A stretch of 64,000 nt of DNA from Hysterium pulicare CBS 123377 (lineage: Eukaryota > Ascomycota > Dothideomycetes > Hysteriales > Hysteriaceae): assembly GCA_000467715.1 (NCBI GenBank), contig AJFK01000549.1, positions 1 to 64,000 on the forward strand, written 5' to 3'. This document shows, piece by piece, positions 62,578-64,000 of the stretch. Position numbers and translations under genes: made by a program. Positions within the stretch are counted from its first letter, which is position 1. Each line of letters begins with the position of its first letter. The notes under the pieces were generated by a model. It searched no databases, was not told the DNA's origin, and saw nothing but the letters and a program-made list of their open reading frames with translations.

Positions 62578-64000
62578 TCAGAGCTTAGAAGCATTTTCAC
62601 CGCTTTGAGGCAGCTCAAATTCGACAGTACCAGTGAACATCCTAAATTGGTGAAATTTAGAGAACTTCAAGCCAGCTCTCTCACCGATCTTGACTATATC
62701 AGCAAACGTCCTTTCTTTGCCGCCCATGAGCACCATTGTGCTTAGAGACATCATGTGACATGTTGTTGGATACCCCAATTGAGCTGGTGGAAGCCGCCTT
62801 GAAGCAGGAGAATCCGCAGAAGTCGACGGTACGATGAGGCTAGGGACAATGAGCTCGTTTACAAGGACTTTTGCTTTTGGATTCTTGCGCAAAGCAGGAA
62901 CAAGCGCCGCTAGGATCTTAGCCGATACGTCGTCTTCGTAATCTCGTCTGGTGATTGTCAGTCTGGAGATCATATAAGGGAACGTGAAACGTACACGACG
63001 CCTCGAAGCCAGTAGACGTCTGCCACTGTTTCTTGCGGGGTGTAGTAGTCATGAACCTGTATCTCGAGGTTCCCCTTTTCCAGATCTCTCTCGTATCCTT
63101 TAAATGTCCGAAGACGTCAGCTTAGAAGAGCATACCCCAGCTGCTACTGCATCTTACCTCTTCAATGATAGGTACCATTGGTTTGAGGTCTTGGCAAACG
63201 ATCTTCAGGTCGGGATACTTCTTTTTCACTTCCAACATTACGCCACCGGGCCCACAACCAACGTCGCAGACCGTTGTTCCGTATGCATCCCAGGGTAAGT
63301 CCGTTCGCGTAGCTACTACAGTGATGCCTGAAAGCCAAAGTACGCCGATAGAAAATTTATGCAGCAAATTGGCACCTTCCGGGGTACCTAGCCATGGCAG
63401 CACGCCCATGTCCACGCCAAATTCCTCTGCAAAGGCGCCCTTACCGGGATCGATCTCGTGCATCTTTTGTGGGTTTTTCATTGTTGGTAACCAGCCAAGA
63501 CCAGCCTTGTAGCCCTCTTCTGTCCTAACTTCGTCAGCTTAGACATTGACTTGGGGTATGATGGTTGTACTCGATCAACATCATCTCCGATGCTCCAGTT
63601 TCTGACCGAAGTTCATAGCTGTGTCGATTGTTGCGGAATACATCGGGGGCCACTTCGGTGAAGATGTGGCGCTGGCATAGCATATGCATGACCGAACCTT
63701 GAGAATGTGGCACTAACGTGAGGTTCCTAACACCGTTGTATATGGCGAATGAGAAGACGAACCAAGTTTGTGCTCATCAGTCTTGCAGACGCGAGAAAGA
63801 TGGGCTAGAGTTGCTTCTCCGCCATTCTCTATTATCTTATCCGCAATTTTGAAATCAGCGGCCACTCCTAGTCCCACCGTGCTGTTGTTGCTGACGCACT
63901 CTGTAACGAGCTTGATCTTTGTTGGAGTAAGCAGAGCAACGAGCTGTTCGCAGTTGGCGATCAGTCTTTGAGAAAGCTCCCAAGCTGCTCTCGGTGGAAG
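62578..64000 (-). CDS. fungal O-methyltransferase, 5' end outside window
   Basis: Five exons are visible (64000-63763, 63697-63571, 63524-63148, 63097-62995, 62947-62578), giving 404 residues of a protein that starts beyond the window. The dimerisation/winged-helix part contains LGVAADFKIADKIIENGG, then RHIFTEVAPDVFRNNRHSY. The SAM-binding motif is TTVCDVGCGPGGVMLEV, with DLKIVCQDLKP after it (acidic second motif). The end contains ILAALVPALRKNPKAKVLVN and GKERTFADIVKIGERAGLKF. This is the plant/fungal COMT-like type (PF00891) that methylates phenolic hydroxyls of polyketides. Where relatives have the catalytic His (FHD/LHN-W), this one reads VVRDYED, so Arg replaces His if the splice junction inside that motif is right. 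First intron uses GTTCGT. The fourth 5' site (A|GTAGCA) was taken because the nearer GTAAGA breaks the frame. Confidence 0.85.

Overview
The window is chromosomal DNA of a filamentous ascomycete (Pezizomycotina, most likely a Dothideomycete). The evidence is many short introns of about 45-70 nt with GT..AG ends and CTAAC-like branch points, and fungus-typical genes: a bZIP factor of the AtfA type, a chitin synthase, a Snf1 kinase, fungal_trans regulators, P450s, a Dal5-type permease and a DUF3455 secreted protein. No rRNA, tRNA, CRISPR array or intact transposon was recognised. Most gene models below were assembled exon by exon, with reading phase checked across each intron.

Left part (1-25 kb): the end of a 5-hydroxyisourate hydrolase, an AtfA-like stress bZIP factor, a small secreted Thr-rich protein, two membrane proteins of unknown function, an eleven-knuckle CCHC zinc-knuckle protein, a chitin synthase, a low-molecular-weight tyrosine phosphatase and a probable mitochondrial protein. 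Intergenic spaces are long (1-3 kb) and hold degraded copies of a roughly 200-bp inverted-repeat element.

Middle (25-50 kb): a Dal5-like MFS permease, the Snf1 kinase with an unusual Arg/Ser-rich insert, a large C2H2 regulator next to a one-finger partial relative, a decayed N-terminal domain of an NLR-like (STAND) protein, a P450, an Asn-rich zinc-knuckle protein, a methyltransferase-like protein, two decayed genes lying head to head (DUF1254/DUF1214 and arylsulfotransferase-like) that have both lost their 5' ends, and a secreted DUF3455 protein.

Right end (53-64 kb): a compact group of five genes that looks like part of a secondary-metabolite cluster: an FAD monooxygenase (+), then a C2H2/fungal_trans regulator, an S15/CocE-type hydrolase, a P450 and an O-methyltransferase (all -). 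The O-methyltransferase runs off the window, so the core enzyme, if there is one, should lie beyond 64,000. The heptamer GTGGGGT (either strand) occurs in all four upstream regions visible inside this group, twice as an inverted pair before the monooxygenase. It is a candidate binding site for the cluster's own regulator. This is the best candidate for an undescribed system in the window.
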